Positions 9,336 to 18,155 of a stretch of DNA of 64,000 nt are shown here, piece by piece; position 1 is the first letter of the stretch; the number at the start of each line of letters is the position of its first letter. This DNA is from Candidatus Desulforudis audaxviator MP104C (GTDB lineage Bacteria; Bacillota; Desulfotomaculia; Desulfotomaculales; Desulforudaceae). The notes under the pieces were generated by a model. It was not told the origin of the DNA. It did no database searches and was given only the letters and a program-made list of their open reading frames with translations. The DNA lies in assembly GCF_000018425.1 (NCBI RefSeq), contig NC_010424.1, positions 868,001 to 932,000 on the forward strand, given 5' to 3'. A program made the position numbers and the translations under genes.

Positions 9336-9379
9336 GAATACACATCCGCAGACAACCAAACAACTCCCCGCTGCGGTCG

Positions 9380-9405
9380 GGCGTGCCTCACTGCGGCCGC
9401 ACGCC
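9380..9405. terminator. GC-rich hairpin between convergent genes
   Basis: GGCGTGC (9380-9386) pairs with GCACGCC (9399-9405) around a 12-base loop, between the convergent ends of ylzJ and the Flp pilin gene. No T-run follows on either strand, so this is a weak terminator candidate. Confidence 0.35.
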
Positions 9406-9457
9406 GGGTTCTTCGGCTACCTGCGGACTACAACTACTTCATTGGCCCCGGCCGTCA

Positions 9458-9643
9458 CTAGTTACCCTTGCTGCCGGCCAGCTCATAAAAGTACCCCGGG
9501 ATCTGCCCCATGACTCCCGTCTGCGCAACGTAGTACGCCAGAATAAACTGAACACCTATGAAAACAAACAAGGCAATAAGCAGTCCGTATTCAATCACCT
9601 GTCCCTTTTCGTTGCCCAACAAACCGATAAGCGTCCGCCACAT
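9458..9643 (-). CDS. Flp-type pilin-like small protein
   Basis: 61 residues: a short hydrophilic leader (MWRTLIGLLGNEKG), then QVIEYGLLIALFVFIG, a hydrophobic helix with the G-x-x-x-EY pattern of Flp/Fap class IVb pilins, and a polar end. A prepilin peptidase would be expected to cut after a glycine near residue 14. The ribosome site AAGGAGGTG is eight bases before the ATG, the strongest in the region, which suggests high expression. No tad/cpa assembly genes are in the window, so its export machinery must lie elsewhere, or it has another role. Confidence 0.7.
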   Translation of the reverse strand: MWRTLIGLLGNEKGQVIEYGLLIALFVFIGVQFILAYYVAQTGVMGQIPGYFYELAGSKGN

Positions 9644-9874
9644 TCAGTCTTCACCTCCTTACTGTTTCACATTTCACGGGAGATCGGTCTCGGGAATCCT
9701 TACGCCCGGCACCTGCGGATTATTACCCTTGCAATTCGCCAACGGGAGGCGTCAATCCTTTTTTTTGGGCGGAAATTTTGATTCCTCGGCGGGGGGAATC
9801 CGGGCGTTCTCAACGAAAACCATATATGCTCAGGTATTGAGATTGACATCACCCACTCACGGGAGGGAAGAAAC

Positions 9875-10288
9875 GTGAAATCTTTTACCGAGTATCTCTG
9901 GTTCAATACCGGAAAGCGGCGCGAATACGTGAATATTACCGGTCAGGTTGCCGAAGCGGTTGAAAAGAGCGGGATACGGGAGGGGATGGTGCTGGTTTCC
10001 GCCATGCACATCACCGCCGCGGTCTACGTGAATGACGCCGAGGAAGGGATTATCCAGGACATCGATGCCATGCTCGAGCGCCTGGCGCCGTTCGGCCCCG
10101 ATTATTTGCACCACCGCACCGGCGAGGACAACGGGGACGCGCACCTGAAGAGCATCCTGGTGCACCACCAGGTTATTCTGCCGGTCACCGCCGGGCGGCT
10201 TGACCTGGGGCCCTGGCAACAGGTGTTTTACGCCGAGTTCGACGGGCGCCGGCGCAAGCGGTTGGTAATCAAGGTGATCGGCATCTAG
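9875..10288 (+). CDS. YjbQ / UPF0047 family protein (second copy)
   Basis: 137 residues, paralogous to the protein at 6894. Shared motifs are [24 protein letters not shown] and the end [18 protein letters not shown]. It is more like the classical YjbQ form, while the first copy is more diverged in the middle. The GTG at 9875 follows GGGAGGG by six to eight bases. It lies 12 bases before the zincin gene and is probably co-transcribed with it. Activity is unproven for the family. Confidence 0.88.
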   Translation: MKSFTEYLWFNTGKRREYVNITGQVAEAVEKSGIREGMVLVSAMHITAAVYVNDAEEGIIQDIDAMLERLAPFGPDYLHHRTGEDNGDAHLKSILVHHQVILPVTAGRLDLGPWQQVFYAEFDGRRRKRLVIKVIGI

Positions 10289-10300
10289 TTCCGGGGTGGT

Positions 10301-10702
10301 ATGCAAACACGGGGGGGGGTGAGATGTTTGGCCCGGCTGTCGCTGGACGAATTCACCTTGTTGGCCGAACAACTGGTCGATGAGGTTCCACCGCGTCTCT
10401 GCCGCGACCTGAACGGGGGATTTTCGGTGCTGCCTGAAGAGAAACGGGAACAGGAGTTTTTCATTATGGGGGAGTACATCGAGGACGGGATGCTCGGCAG
10501 CTTTGTGGTCTTCTACTACGGCTCCTTTGCGGCCGTCCTGGGGGATAAACCCCGGGAATCGTGGGAGGAAGAGCTGCGGGAGACGATTTGGCACGAATTG
10601 CAGCACCACCTGGAGTCCCTGGCGGGGGTGGACGATCTGACCCGCGAAGAAATGGAGGCGTTGGCCCGGTTCCGGGAGGGCCGTTTGGACGGGGACAGTT
10701 GA
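10301..10702 (+). CDS. Small zincin-like metallopeptidase (PF06262 type)
   Basis: 133 residues with an HExxH zinc motif in TIWHELQHHLESLAG, plus downstream acidic residues, as in the minimal zincin family PF06262. The protein has no signal peptide and should be cytoplasmic. Substrates are unknown for the family. The start is uncertain: ATG at 10301, GTG at 10319 or TTG at 10328 are in frame. A run of nine Gs (10311-10319) lies between the first and the last of these, so it is either coding or part of a ribosome site. Confidence 0.75.
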   Translation: MQTRGGVRCLARLSLDEFTLLAEQLVDEVPPRLCRDLNGGFSVLPEEKREQEFFIMGEYIEDGMLGSFVVFYYGSFAAVLGDKPRESWEEELRETIWHELQHHLESLAGVDDLTREEMEALARFREGRLDGDS

Positions 10703-10779
10703 ACCTGGAGGCCCGGAATAAGTCCGGTCCCGGTTGCATAATGGATCAAGTATCTGCGTTATCAGAGGGAGGGAGCATA

Positions 10780-11778
10780 GTGTTTTACCGGACAAGAAAG
10801 ACATTGGCGGGGTTGGTCTGCCTGCTGTTCGTTTTCGCGGCCGGTTGCGGGGGTCCCGCCGAGACACCCCAATCACCGGGACCCGGCAAAACGGTGGTGA
10901 TCGCCACCATTTTTCCGCTGGCCGATATTGCCAAGAACATCGGCGGCGACCGGGTAGCGGTGTCGACGCTTTTGCCCCGTGGGGCCAGTCCCCACACCTT
11001 TGAGCCGACACCGCGGCAGATGGAGCAGGTGACCGGCGCGCGGGTGCTCATCCAGGTGGGGGCCGGGCTCGACGACTGGGCCGGAAAGCTCGCCGGGGTG
11101 GCCGGCAAGGACCTCCTCCGGGTTGCAGTCACCGAGGGGCTGTCCCTGCGCGCGGGCGGGCACCAGCACGCGGAATGTGCGGGGCATGCCCATGAGCACG
11201 ACCATAACGCCTGCCCGGCGGCGGAGACCGCTGCGGCAGACCCGGCGTACGGGTTCGCCGACCCGCACGTGTGGCTTGACCCGGTGCTGGTCCGGGACGA
11301 GATCGCCCCCCGCATTTTCTCCGCCCTTTGCCAGGCCGCGCCGGAGGATGCGGACTACTTCGCCGCCAATCTGGAATCCTACCAGGCTGAGCTGACCGTG
11401 CTGCACGCGGACCTGACCGCATTGACCGCCGGATTTGAGCGCCGCAGTTTCATCGCCTACCATTCGGCCTGGGGATACTTCGCCGACCGGTACGGGCTGG
11501 TGGAAGCGGCTACGGTCGAGGAAGCACCGGGCAAGGAGCCTTCTCCGGGCTGGATCATGAAGGTGGTGGAGACGGCCCGGGCCCACCAGGCCGGGGCGAT
11601 TTTCGCCGAGCCCCAGTTCAGCACCAAGGCGGCCGAGGTGATCGCCGCCGAGTACGGCGCCCGGGTGTTGGTTTTGGACCCGCTCGGCGGGGAGGATATC
11701 CCCGGTTATGACAGCTACGTCAACCTCATGCGTTCGAATGCCGCCGTATTGGCCGAAGGTCTTTCCCGGGTGGACTAA
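10780..11778 (+). CDS. znuA: ZnuA/TroA-type zinc (manganese) ABC transporter substrate-binding lipoprotein
   Basis: 332 residues. A lipoprotein signal peptide with lipobox FAAGC puts it on the outer face of the membrane. The cluster A-1 fold is shown by VVIATIFPLADIAKNIGG, SPHTFEPTPRQ (metal histidine), the His-rich loop around residues 128-144 (HQHAECAGHAHEHDHN), FADPHVWLDP and FIAYHSAWGYFADRYG. The His-rich loop is typical of zinc binders. The GTG at 10780 has AGAGGGAGG six bases before it; a longer open frame to 10561 overlaps the zincin gene and has no such site. No ATPase or permease gene is near, so the binding protein is an orphan in this window. Confidence 0.9.
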   Translation: MFYRTRKTLAGLVCLLFVFAAGCGGPAETPQSPGPGKTVVIATIFPLADIAKNIGGDRVAVSTLLPRGASPHTFEPTPRQMEQVTGARVLIQVGAGLDDWAGKLAGVAGKDLLRVAVTEGLSLRAGGHQHAECAGHAHEHDHNACPAAETAAADPAYGFADPHVWLDPVLVRDEIAPRIFSALCQAAPEDADYFAANLESYQAELTVLHADLTALTAGFERRSFIAYHSAWGYFADRYGLVEAATVEEAPGKEPSPGWIMKVVETARAHQAGAIFAEPQFSTKAAEVIAAEYGARVLVLDPLGGEDIPGYDSYVNLMRSNAAVLAEGLSRVD

Positions 11779-11818
11779 AGGTGCGGGTCACATCGGAATT
11801 GAGACCGTAAACCGTTAA

Positions 11819-12067
11819 ATCCAGACCATCCCGGGTTTCTCACCTGTTCTGAAGCTTAAGCTCCTGCCCATGCTGGCCAGCCACCACGGCCACTACGAGT
11901 GGCAATCCCCGAAACGCCCGAAATTTCTGGAAGCCTGCATCCCGCACCACCTGGATCTGCTGGACGCGGAGATCGACAAGTTCAGACGGACGGCGGCACA
12001 GGCCCCCGAAGACGGTGAATGGTCGCCCTGGATTCCGGAACTGGGCCGGCCCGTTTTCACCGGTTGA
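11819..12067 (+). pseudogene. C-terminal relic of a YhaM-type 3'-5' exoribonuclease / HD hydrolase
   Basis: After a stop at 11816-11818 the frame reads LKLKLLPMLASHHGHYEWQ, then SPKRPKFLEACIPHHLDLLD. This matches the C-terminal HD-domain end of YhaM/CBF1 exoribonucleases (compare ISHHGEYEWGSPKRPKTLEA in the family). The OB-fold and the front of the HD domain are missing, there is no ribosome site at the only ATG (11870), and the upstream 40 bases do not code for the family. It is a 3' remnant of about 80 codons of a normally 310-codon gene. The break lies between znuA and uppP. Confidence 0.7.
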
Positions 12068-12071
12068 CCCC

Positions 12072-12099
12072 TTTACGATCCAATGAACCATGTTATAAT
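12072..12099 (+). promoter_or_regulatory. Extended -10 promoter for uppP
   Basis: TGTTATAAT (12091-12099) is a perfect TATAAT with an extended TG; a weak -35 (TTTACG, 12072-12077) is 16 bases upstream. It lies 38 bases before the TTG of uppP. Confidence 0.55.
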
Positions 12100-12136
12100 G
12101 TTTGAAGTTTATGCCGGCAGGAGGGGATGGCGGCCG

Positions 12137-12922
12137 TTGAATCCTTTTGAAGGTATTGTTATGGGCATCGTCCAGGGGCTCACCGAGTTTCTGCCGGTCT
12201 CCAGTTCCGCGCACCTGGTGCTGGTGCCGTGGCTTTTCGGATTCGAGACCCCCGGCCTCGTCTTTGATGTCGCCTTGCACCTCGGCACACTGGTGGCCGT
12301 GCTTGTTTACTTCTGGCGGGACTGGCTTCGCCTGGTCCAGGCGGGTAGCCGCGGCGTGGGCACCGCCGACGGCCGGTTGTTCTGGTTCCTGGTGGTGGCC
12401 ACCATTCCCGGGGTCGTAGTCGGGTACTTCCTGGAGGACATCGTGGAGACCACCTTAAGGGCGCCTCTTTTAATCGGTGTTCTGCTGATCATGATGGGCG
12501 GCGTCCTGTACCTGGCCGACCGTTACGGCGGACAGGTCAAGCGGCTCCTGGACATCCGTTTCGGGGACGCCATGGCGATCGGGCTGTCGCAGGCGTTGGC
12601 CATTATCCCCGGAGTGTCACGGTCCGGAATCACCATGGCCACCGCCCGCCTGCGGGGCGTGGAACGGGCGGCAGCCGCGCGCTTCTCTTTCCTGCTGTCC
12701 ACCCCGATCATCTTCGGCGCCGGCCTGATGCAGATGCTCAAAATGGACCCGGGGCTGTTGAACCTGTCCTTTGTCCTCGGGGTATTCACCTCGGCCGTGG
12801 TCGGATTTCTGGCCATCTGGTTTCTCATCAGCTGGGTTTCCCGGCACAGCTTCAACATCTTCGTCATTTACCGGGTGCTGCTCGGCCTGACCGTAATCGT
12901 CATCGCCCTGCTGCGGGGATAA
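12137..12922 (+). CDS. uppP: Undecaprenyl-diphosphatase UppP/BacA
   Basis: A 261-residue membrane protein with about seven to eight hydrophobic helices. It recycles undecaprenyl diphosphate, the lipid carrier of peptidoglycan synthesis, and confers bacitracin tolerance. Both family signatures are present: EFLPVSSSAHLV (first active-site repeat) and IPGVSRSGITMATA (second). The TTG at 12137 follows GGAGGGG (about 12119-12126); the ATG at 12083 would start before this ribosome site and overlap the promoter. It is a single-gene unit facing the DUF151 gene. Confidence 0.93.
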   Translation: MNPFEGIVMGIVQGLTEFLPVSSSAHLVLVPWLFGFETPGLVFDVALHLGTLVAVLVYFWRDWLRLVQAGSRGVGTADGRLFWFLVVATIPGVVVGYFLEDIVETTLRAPLLIGVLLIMMGGVLYLADRYGGQVKRLLDIRFGDAMAIGLSQALAIIPGVSRSGITMATARLRGVERAAAARFSFLLSTPIIFGAGLMQMLKMDPGLLNLSFVLGVFTSAVVGFLAIWFLISWVSRHSFNIFVIYRVLLGLTVIVIALLRG

Positions 12923-12959
12923 AACTGGAGCGGCCCGTCCGCCGGGCCGCCCTGATACG

Positions 12960-13436
12960 TTAGTGCAGTGATTTCTTGGCCGCGTCCTGGGCCTTCTCCA
13001 GGATTTTTCTGAGTTCCTCCTGGCGCTCCTCGCTGAACACTTCTTCCGCCGCCAGGGTGTAATCCGCCACCTTCTCGCTGATGAATATGGGGGCAACGCT
13101 TCTTAAAGCCAGAGCCACAGCGTCGCTGGGGCGGGCGTCCACGATCGCCGGGGAATCCTTCTTCAGAATATGGAGCTGGGCGTAGTAGGTGCCCTCGCGG
13201 ACATCACTGATCACCACTTTGGTTACGGTTCCACCGAACTCATCGCACAAGGTCTTCAGAAGGTCGTGGGTGAGCGGGCGCGGGGCTGAGCCACCCTCCA
13301 GGGCCACGGCGATGGCGTGGGCTTCGAAGTGGCCGATCCAGATCGGCAATACCTTCAGTTCGTCGTCATCGACCAGCAGAAGCACGGGATTCATGGAGAG
13401 GTCAAAGGCAATTTGCTTCACTTTCACCGGGATCAC
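12960..13436 (-). CDS. DUF151 / bifunctional nuclease family protein
   Basis: 158 residues of PF02577. Typical motifs: VLLLVDDDELKVLPIWIGHFEAHAIAVAL at the N-terminus (split here over the beta strands), LTHDLLKTLCDEFG and DARPSDAVALALR. Plant and archaeal relatives have dual DNase/RNase activity; the bacterial role is not settled. The C-terminal 35 residues (from EEVFSEE on) are a charged helix. The GTG at 13436 follows GGGAGGTGAG, a strong ribosome site. It is transcribed divergently from ftsK. Confidence 0.88.
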   Translation of the reverse strand: MIPVKVKQIAFDLSMNPVLLLVDDDELKVLPIWIGHFEAHAIAVALEGGSAPRPLTHDLLKTLCDEFGGTVTKVVISDVREGTYYAQLHILKKDSPAIVDARPSDAVALALRSVAPIFISEKVADYTLAAEEVFSEERQEELRKILEKAQDAAKKSLH

Positions 13437-13515
13437 AACCTCACCTCCCTTGGAGTCTAAGACCCGGACGACTCGTTTGCCGGTAAACGATTACGTGCGG
13501 TGAACTTCGTGGTCT

Positions 13516-13543
13516 TTGATGTTGCCGGTTTCAGTAGTATTAT
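13516..13543 (+). promoter_or_regulatory. Candidate promoter for ftsK
   Basis: TTGATG (13516-13521), a 16-base spacer, TATTAT (13538-13543), 79 bases before the ftsK start and in the gap between divergent genes. Confidence 0.4.
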
Positions 13544-13621
13544 ACCAGGGAAGCACCATCCCAGACAACTGGAAAGGATTTTTCAGGTGGTTGCCGAAGT
13601 CTCAAAGGGAGGTGTTGATAC

Positions 13622-15805
13622 TTGGGCCTTTACCGTCAGCTCAAACGAGAGATCCGGTACGAAGTGCTGGGCTTGATCCTGGCCGCGGTGGCCGTATTGA
13701 CCCTCTTGAGCCTGTACAGTTCCTCGGTGGGCGTGTTCGGCAGTCTGGTGGGCCGCGGGTGCCGGGTGCTGGCCGGGGAGGGAGCCTTCGTGCTCCCCCT
13801 GCTCGCCGGGTACTGGGGGTTGAAGCTGCTCCGGGACCGCAACCCGGCCCGGTACCCCGGTAAGATCTACGGCAGCCTGGTGGGGCTTTTGGTGTTTGTG
13901 ACCACGTTGCACCTGGTGCTGGTTTCACCCGAGGGCAGTTTCCGGACCGTGGTCGGTGCGGGCGTGAACGGGGATGGGGGCGGGGTGTTGGGTGCCATAT
14001 TGAGCTGGCTGGTTTTCAACTGGTTCGGCTACGTTGGAAGTGTGATCATCCTGGTGGCCGCCGGCCTAGCGGCGTTTACCCTGTTTACGGAACTGCCGGT
14101 GTCGGCGCTGGGGAAACGCGTGGGACAGCGTTTGGCGGGCGGTGCCCGCAGGGGGTGGGGCCGCGTTCAGAACTTCGTCTACACCGATGAGCGGCCGGTG
14201 GCCGGTCCGGAGCCGTTGATTGTGGACCACACCGTGGTCAAACCGGAACCGCCGGCTGTGCGTAATGAGACGCCCGAACGGGCAAAGGAGAAACGCGCCG
14301 GCTCTACCCGGGAGGAACCGGCCGAACGACCCCAGCAGGTTTCCCTCAACGAGATTACTTCGTACCGCGTCCCGCCGGTGGACATCCTCTCGCGCCCCCG
14401 GGTGAAGGGCGCGGTGAAGAAGGCCGAGGATATTGCCGCGAACGTGCACATTTTGGAGGAAACGCTGGAGAGCTTCGGGGTTAAAGCGAAAGTGGTACAG
14501 GTCTCGCGAGGGCCCGCGATCACCCGGTACGAGGTTCAGCCGGCCGCGGGCGTCAAGGTGAGCCGGATCGTCAGCCTAGCCGACGACATTTCCCTGGCGA
14601 TGACCGCCCCGGGGGTGCGGATCGAGGCGCCGATCCCCGGAAAGGCGGCGGTGGGGATTGAAGTGCCGAACAAGGAAATTGCCTTGGTCCCGCTCCGGGA
14701 TCTCCTGGAGACCAAGGAGTTCAAACAATCCGCCTCCCGCCTGACCCTGGCCCTCGGTAAGGACATCGCCGGAAGCCCGGTGATCGCGGACCTGGCGATG
14801 ATGCCGCACCTCTTAATCGCTGGCGCCACCGGTGCGGGGAAAAGTGTCTGTCTTAACACGCTCATCTGCAGCCTCCTGTTCAAGAGTGGCCCTGAGGAAG
14901 TAAAGCTTTTGCTGATCGACCCGAAAATGGTTGAACTAACCAACTACAATGGTATTCCGCACCTTTTGTCGCCGGTGGTGACCAATCCCAAAAAGGCGGC
15001 GATCTCCCTGAAGTGGTTGGTGCGGGAGATGGAACGGCGCTACGAGTTGTTCGCGGCGGCGGGAGTCCGCGACATCGGGCGGTACAACAGTGTGTTGCGG
15101 ACTCACGACCCCGGGGAGGAACGCGTCCACCTGCCGCTGATCGTGGTGGTGATTGACGAACTCGCGGACTTGATGATGGTTGCGCCCAGCGACGTTGAGG
15201 ATTCCATTGTCCGGCTGGCCCAGATGGCCCGGGCCGCCGGGATCCACCTGGTGATTGCCACCCAGCGCCCGTCGGTGGACGTAATCACCGGGTTGATCAA
15301 GGCGAACATTCTCTCCCGGATTTCCTTCGCCGTTTCGTCCCAGATCGACTCACGCACTATCCTGGATATCGGGGGCGCCGAGAAATTGCTAGGCCGTGGG
15401 GACATGCTCTATCTGGCCGCCGGCAGCTCAAAACCGATCCGGGTTCAGGGCGCCTTTCTGTCGGACAAGGACGTGGAGGTGCTGGTCGACTTCCTGAGAA
15501 AGCAGGCGGTGCCGGAGTTCGATGAGGAACTGTTCGACGGGCCGGAAGAGGAGGAGGAATCCGGGTCCGGGGACGAATTGTTCCCCCGGGCGGTGGAAAT
15601 TATCGTGCGGACCGGCCACGCGTCCATTTCCCTGCTGCAGCGCCGCATGCACATCGGGTACGCGCGGGCGGCCCGGCTGATTGACGCCATGGAAAAGAAA
15701 GGTATCGTGGGGGGGTTTGAAGGAAGCAAACCCCGGGCGGTCTTGATGAGTCCCGAACAGTACCAGCAATACTTCCGGGAACATTGCCAAATTGACCGAA
15801 AATAG
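13622..15805 (+). CDS. ftsK: DNA translocase FtsK/SpoIIIE
   Basis: 727 residues. Four or five N-terminal membrane helices (about 15-175) anchor it at the septum; a Pro/Glu/Arg-rich linker follows (about 185-245); then the alpha, beta motor domains and a C-terminal winged-helix gamma domain (about 660-720) that reads polar DNA motifs. Walker A is GATGAGKS near residue 403 and Walker B is [12 protein letters not shown]. It pumps chromosomal DNA through the division or sporulation septum. The TTG at 13622 follows AAAGGGAGGTG (13605-13614 region). The length is close to that of B. subtilis SpoIIIE (787). The rodZ-like promoter lies in its last codons. Confidence 0.95.
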   Translation: MGLYRQLKREIRYEVLGLILAAVAVLTLLSLYSSSVGVFGSLVGRGCRVLAGEGAFVLPLLAGYWGLKLLRDRNPARYPGKIYGSLVGLLVFVTTLHLVLVSPEGSFRTVVGAGVNGDGGGVLGAILSWLVFNWFGYVGSVIILVAAGLAAFTLFTELPVSALGKRVGQRLAGGARRGWGRVQNFVYTDERPVAGPEPLIVDHTVVKPEPPAVRNETPERAKEKRAGSTREEPAERPQQVSLNEITSYRVPPVDILSRPRVKGAVKKAEDIAANVHILEETLESFGVKAKVVQVSRGPAITRYEVQPAAGVKVSRIVSLADDISLAMTAPGVRIEAPIPGKAAVGIEVPNKEIALVPLRDLLETKEFKQSASRLTLALGKDIAGSPVIADLAMMPHLLIAGATGAGKSVCLNTLICSLLFKSGPEEVKLLLIDPKMVELTNYNGIPHLLSPVVTNPKKAAISLKWLVREMERRYELFAAAGVRDIGRYNSVLRTHDPGEERVHLPLIVVVIDELADLMMVAPSDVEDSIVRLAQMARAAGIHLVIATQRPSVDVITGLIKANILSRISFAVSSQIDSRTILDIGGAEKLLGRGDMLYLAAGSSKPIRVQGAFLSDKDVEVLVDFLRKQAVPEFDEELFDGPEEEEESGSGDELFPRAVEIIVRTGHASISLLQRRMHIGYARAARLIDAMEKKGIVGGFEGSKPRAVLMSPEQYQQYFREHCQIDRK

Positions 15806-15820
15806 CGAATATGTTATAGT
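15792..15820 (+). promoter_or_regulatory. Promoter for the rodZ-like/rimO unit
   Basis: TTGACC (15792-15797), exactly 17 bases, then TATAGT (15815-15820) with an extended TG (15813-15814). It straddles the ftsK stop codon and gives a leader of about 180 bases. Confidence 0.65.
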
Positions 15821-16008
15821 CAAACCGGATCAAACCGTATGTCAACCGCTACCCTTCCCAAAGATAACTGGATAGGCCGTTTCCCTTCCGGGATTCTTTT
15901 ACCGGGTGAAAAGCCGGTTGATGATGCGCCGTTAACAATAGGACTGTGTGAGCGGACAATCGTGACAGTTGGTATCCCCCGAGGCCCGCGATCTGGAGGT
16001 GGGTTGTT

Positions 16009-16734
16009 TTGTCCCTGGGACAGTCTCTGAGAGAAGCGCGGAAGGCCCGCGGCCTTTCCCTTGACCTCGCCGAAGAGGAAACCAAAATCCGCAAGAAGTA
16101 CCTGGCCGCCCTGGAGGAGGAGCAGTACCATGTGTTGCCGGGCAGGGTCTACGCCAAGGCTTTCCTGCGCACCTATGCCCGCTTTCTGGGGTTGGATGTG
16201 GACTCCGTGATGGCCGAGTTTCAGGCGCAGAATCCCCTGGAGGCCAGGGAAGCGGCGGCCGAGAACGGACCCAGCGTTCCGGTGGAAGAAAGGAAGAAGT
16301 CGGTGATTAGAAGTCTTTTGCTGTTGGCCGGGGTGATCGTCCTGTTGGTGACCTTCAATTCGCTTTACGGAGCGGTACGAGGCGGCTGGTCGGTTTCCGA
16401 AGAGCCCTCCGGTCCGGACATCGGTGTGCAAAACCCGCTTCCCGTTGAGCCGGAGCCGGTTCCCGTGGAAGAACCGCCGGCGGTTGCCGAGGGACTGGAC
16501 CTGGTGCTTCAGGTAGTGGGCGGCTCCTGCTGGATGCGGGTCGCCGTCGATGGTGAACAGGCCTTCGAGGGTACGGTACCCGCTGGGCAAGCATTGAGTT
16601 TCGAGGCGGACGAGGCCATCAGTCTCAGACTCGGCAACGCCGGAGCCGTACTGGTTCAACTGAACGGTGAGGATCTGGGGTACCTGGGACAGCGGGGCGA
16701 GGTTGTAAGCCGTGAATTCACCGTGGAAGGCTGA
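16009..16734 (+). CDS. RodZ/YmfM-like helix-turn-helix membrane protein
   Basis: 241 residues: N-terminal Xre-type helix-turn-helix (about 1-75; SLGQSLREARKARGLSLD and following), a cytoplasmic linker, one membrane helix (about 103-120, LLLLAGVIVLLVTF), a Pro/Glu-rich spacer and a C-terminal DUF4115-type beta domain (about 163-240; GGSCWMRVAVDGEQAFEG). This is the layout of RodZ, which links MreB to the cell-wall machine. The TTG at 16009 follows CTGGAGGTGGG. Its 3' end overlaps rimO by 23 bases, so the two are one operon. Direct MreB contact is inferred from the family. Confidence 0.88.
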   Translation: MSLGQSLREARKARGLSLDLAEEETKIRKKYLAALEEEQYHVLPGRVYAKAFLRTYARFLGLDVDSVMAEFQAQNPLEAREAAAENGPSVPVEERKKSVIRSLLLLAGVIVLLVTFNSLYGAVRGGWSVSEEPSGPDIGVQNPLPVEPEPVPVEEPPAVAEGLDLVLQVVGGSCWMRVAVDGEQAFEGTVPAGQALSFEADEAISLRLGNAGAVLVQLNGEDLGYLGQRGEVVSREFTVEG

Positions 16735-18064
16735 GGCTTCCCGGATAGCCCTGGTGAGTCTGGGTTGTGACAAGAACCGGGTGGACGGCGAGGTGATGCT
16801 GGGACTGCTGGAGCGGGCCGGCTATCAAATCACGGCTGAGCTGGAGGCCGACATTATCCTGGTGAACACGTGCGCCTTCATCCAAGACGCCAAGCAGGAA
16901 TCCATTGAAGCCATTCTCGAGACGGCCCGGTACCGGGGAAACGGCCGCTGCCGGGTGCTCCTGGCGACCGGCTGCTTGGCCCAGCGGTATCCGGACGAGT
17001 TGCTGCGGGATATTCCCGAACTGGACGGGGTGGTGGGCACCGGCGAGGTGGGCCGGGTGGTGGATATCGTGCGGCGGGCGGCGACCGGAGAAAGAGTCCG
17101 GGAAGTCGGTCCGCCTGGTTTTTTGGGCCGTGAAGTGCTGCCGCGCGTGCCCAGCGGGTCACCGTTCACCGCCTACCTGAAAATCAGTGAGGGTTGCGAC
17201 AACCGTTGCCTGTACTGCGTTATTCCTCAGTTACGCGGTCCTTACCGCAGCCGGGAAGCGTCCGTTCTGGTCCGGGAGGCGCGGGCCCTGGCGGCCCGGG
17301 GAGCCCGGGAAATCGTGCTTGTGGCCCAGGACACCACCCGGTACGGTTCGGACCTGAAAGAACGGACGAGCCTGACTGATTTGGTTTCCCGACTGGCGGC
17401 TCTGGAGGGAGTGGCGTGGATCCGTCTGCTCTACTGCTACCCGAGCGGGATCACCTTCGAGCTGGTGGAGTTGATGGCCCGAGAGCCACGTCTTTGCCGG
17501 TATTTGGACATCCCGCTGCAGCACGCCAGTGACCGGGTGCTGCGCCGGATGGGCCGGAGCACAATGAGTTACGACCTGCGCAAGCTGATCCTTTTTCTGC
17601 GCAGCGCCATTCCCGGCTTAACCATCCGCTCGACGTTCATGGTCGGTTTTCCGGGTGAAACGGAAGCCGACTTCGAGGAGTTGCTCGGATTTCTCAAGGC
17701 GATGAAGCTGGACCGGGCGGGGTTTTTCGCCTATTCCCGGGAAGAAGGCACTCCGGCGGCGCGGATGCCGGATCAGGTACCGCCGGAGGTTAAACGGGAG
17801 CGGCTGGAGCGGGCCGCGGCGGTGCAGCGGGAAGTGTCCCGCGCGCTGAACCGTGCCCGGGTGGGTTCCGAGGTGACCGTACTCGTGGAGGGCCGCAAAG
17901 GCGAACAATACTACGGGCGGTCCGAGGCGGACGCCCCCGATATTGACGGCCGGGTGTTCCTGAGCGCGGCGAGCGACCTGGAACCGGGAACTTTCGTGCG
18001 CGCCCGCATCACCGGAGCCGGGCCCTATGACCTGCGGGCCCGGGTTCTTTCCACTCTCCCCTGA
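16712..18064 (+). CDS. rimO: Ribosomal protein S12 methylthiotransferase RimO
   Basis: 450 residues. This radical-SAM methylthiotransferase adds a methylthio group to an aspartate of ribosomal protein S12. The N-terminal UPF0004 domain holds the three auxiliary-cluster cysteines (C19, C54, C88), the radical-SAM motif is C162-x3-C166-x2-C169 in EGCDNRCLYCVIP, and a TRAM domain closes the protein (about 380-448). The sequence SLGCDKNRVDGE is typical of RimO rather than MiaB. The GTG at 16712 is inside the rodZ-like gene; its position just before the first conserved strand leaves little choice of start. Confidence 0.94.
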   Translation: MNSPWKAEASRIALVSLGCDKNRVDGEVMLGLLERAGYQITAELEADIILVNTCAFIQDAKQESIEAILETARYRGNGRCRVLLATGCLAQRYPDELLRDIPELDGVVGTGEVGRVVDIVRRAATGERVREVGPPGFLGREVLPRVPSGSPFTAYLKISEGCDNRCLYCVIPQLRGPYRSREASVLVREARALAARGAREIVLVAQDTTRYGSDLKERTSLTDLVSRLAALEGVAWIRLLYCYPSGITFELVELMAREPRLCRYLDIPLQHASDRVLRRMGRSTMSYDLRKLILFLRSAIPGLTIRSTFMVGFPGETEADFEELLGFLKAMKLDRAGFFAYSREEGTPAARMPDQVPPEVKRERLERAAAVQREVSRALNRARVGSEVTVLVEGRKGEQYYGRSEADAPDIDGRVFLSAASDLEPGTFVRARITGAGPYDLRARVLSTLP

Positions 18065-18112
18065 AAGGTCCCGTTCTGGCAGGGTTTTCATCAAGCAATG
18101 CCCTTGGGATTA

Positions 18113-18121
18113 TGTTATAAT
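18113..18121 (+). promoter_or_regulatory. Extended -10 promoter before the FtsH-like pair
   Basis: TGTTATAAT with perfect -10 hexamer (18116-18121), 35 bases before the ATG at 18156. No good -35 is seen; the extended TG may compensate. The same nine bases occur before uppP. Confidence 0.5.
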
Positions 18122-18155
18122 GCATCGCGTAGCAAGCTGGGGGAGGAGCGGTTGG

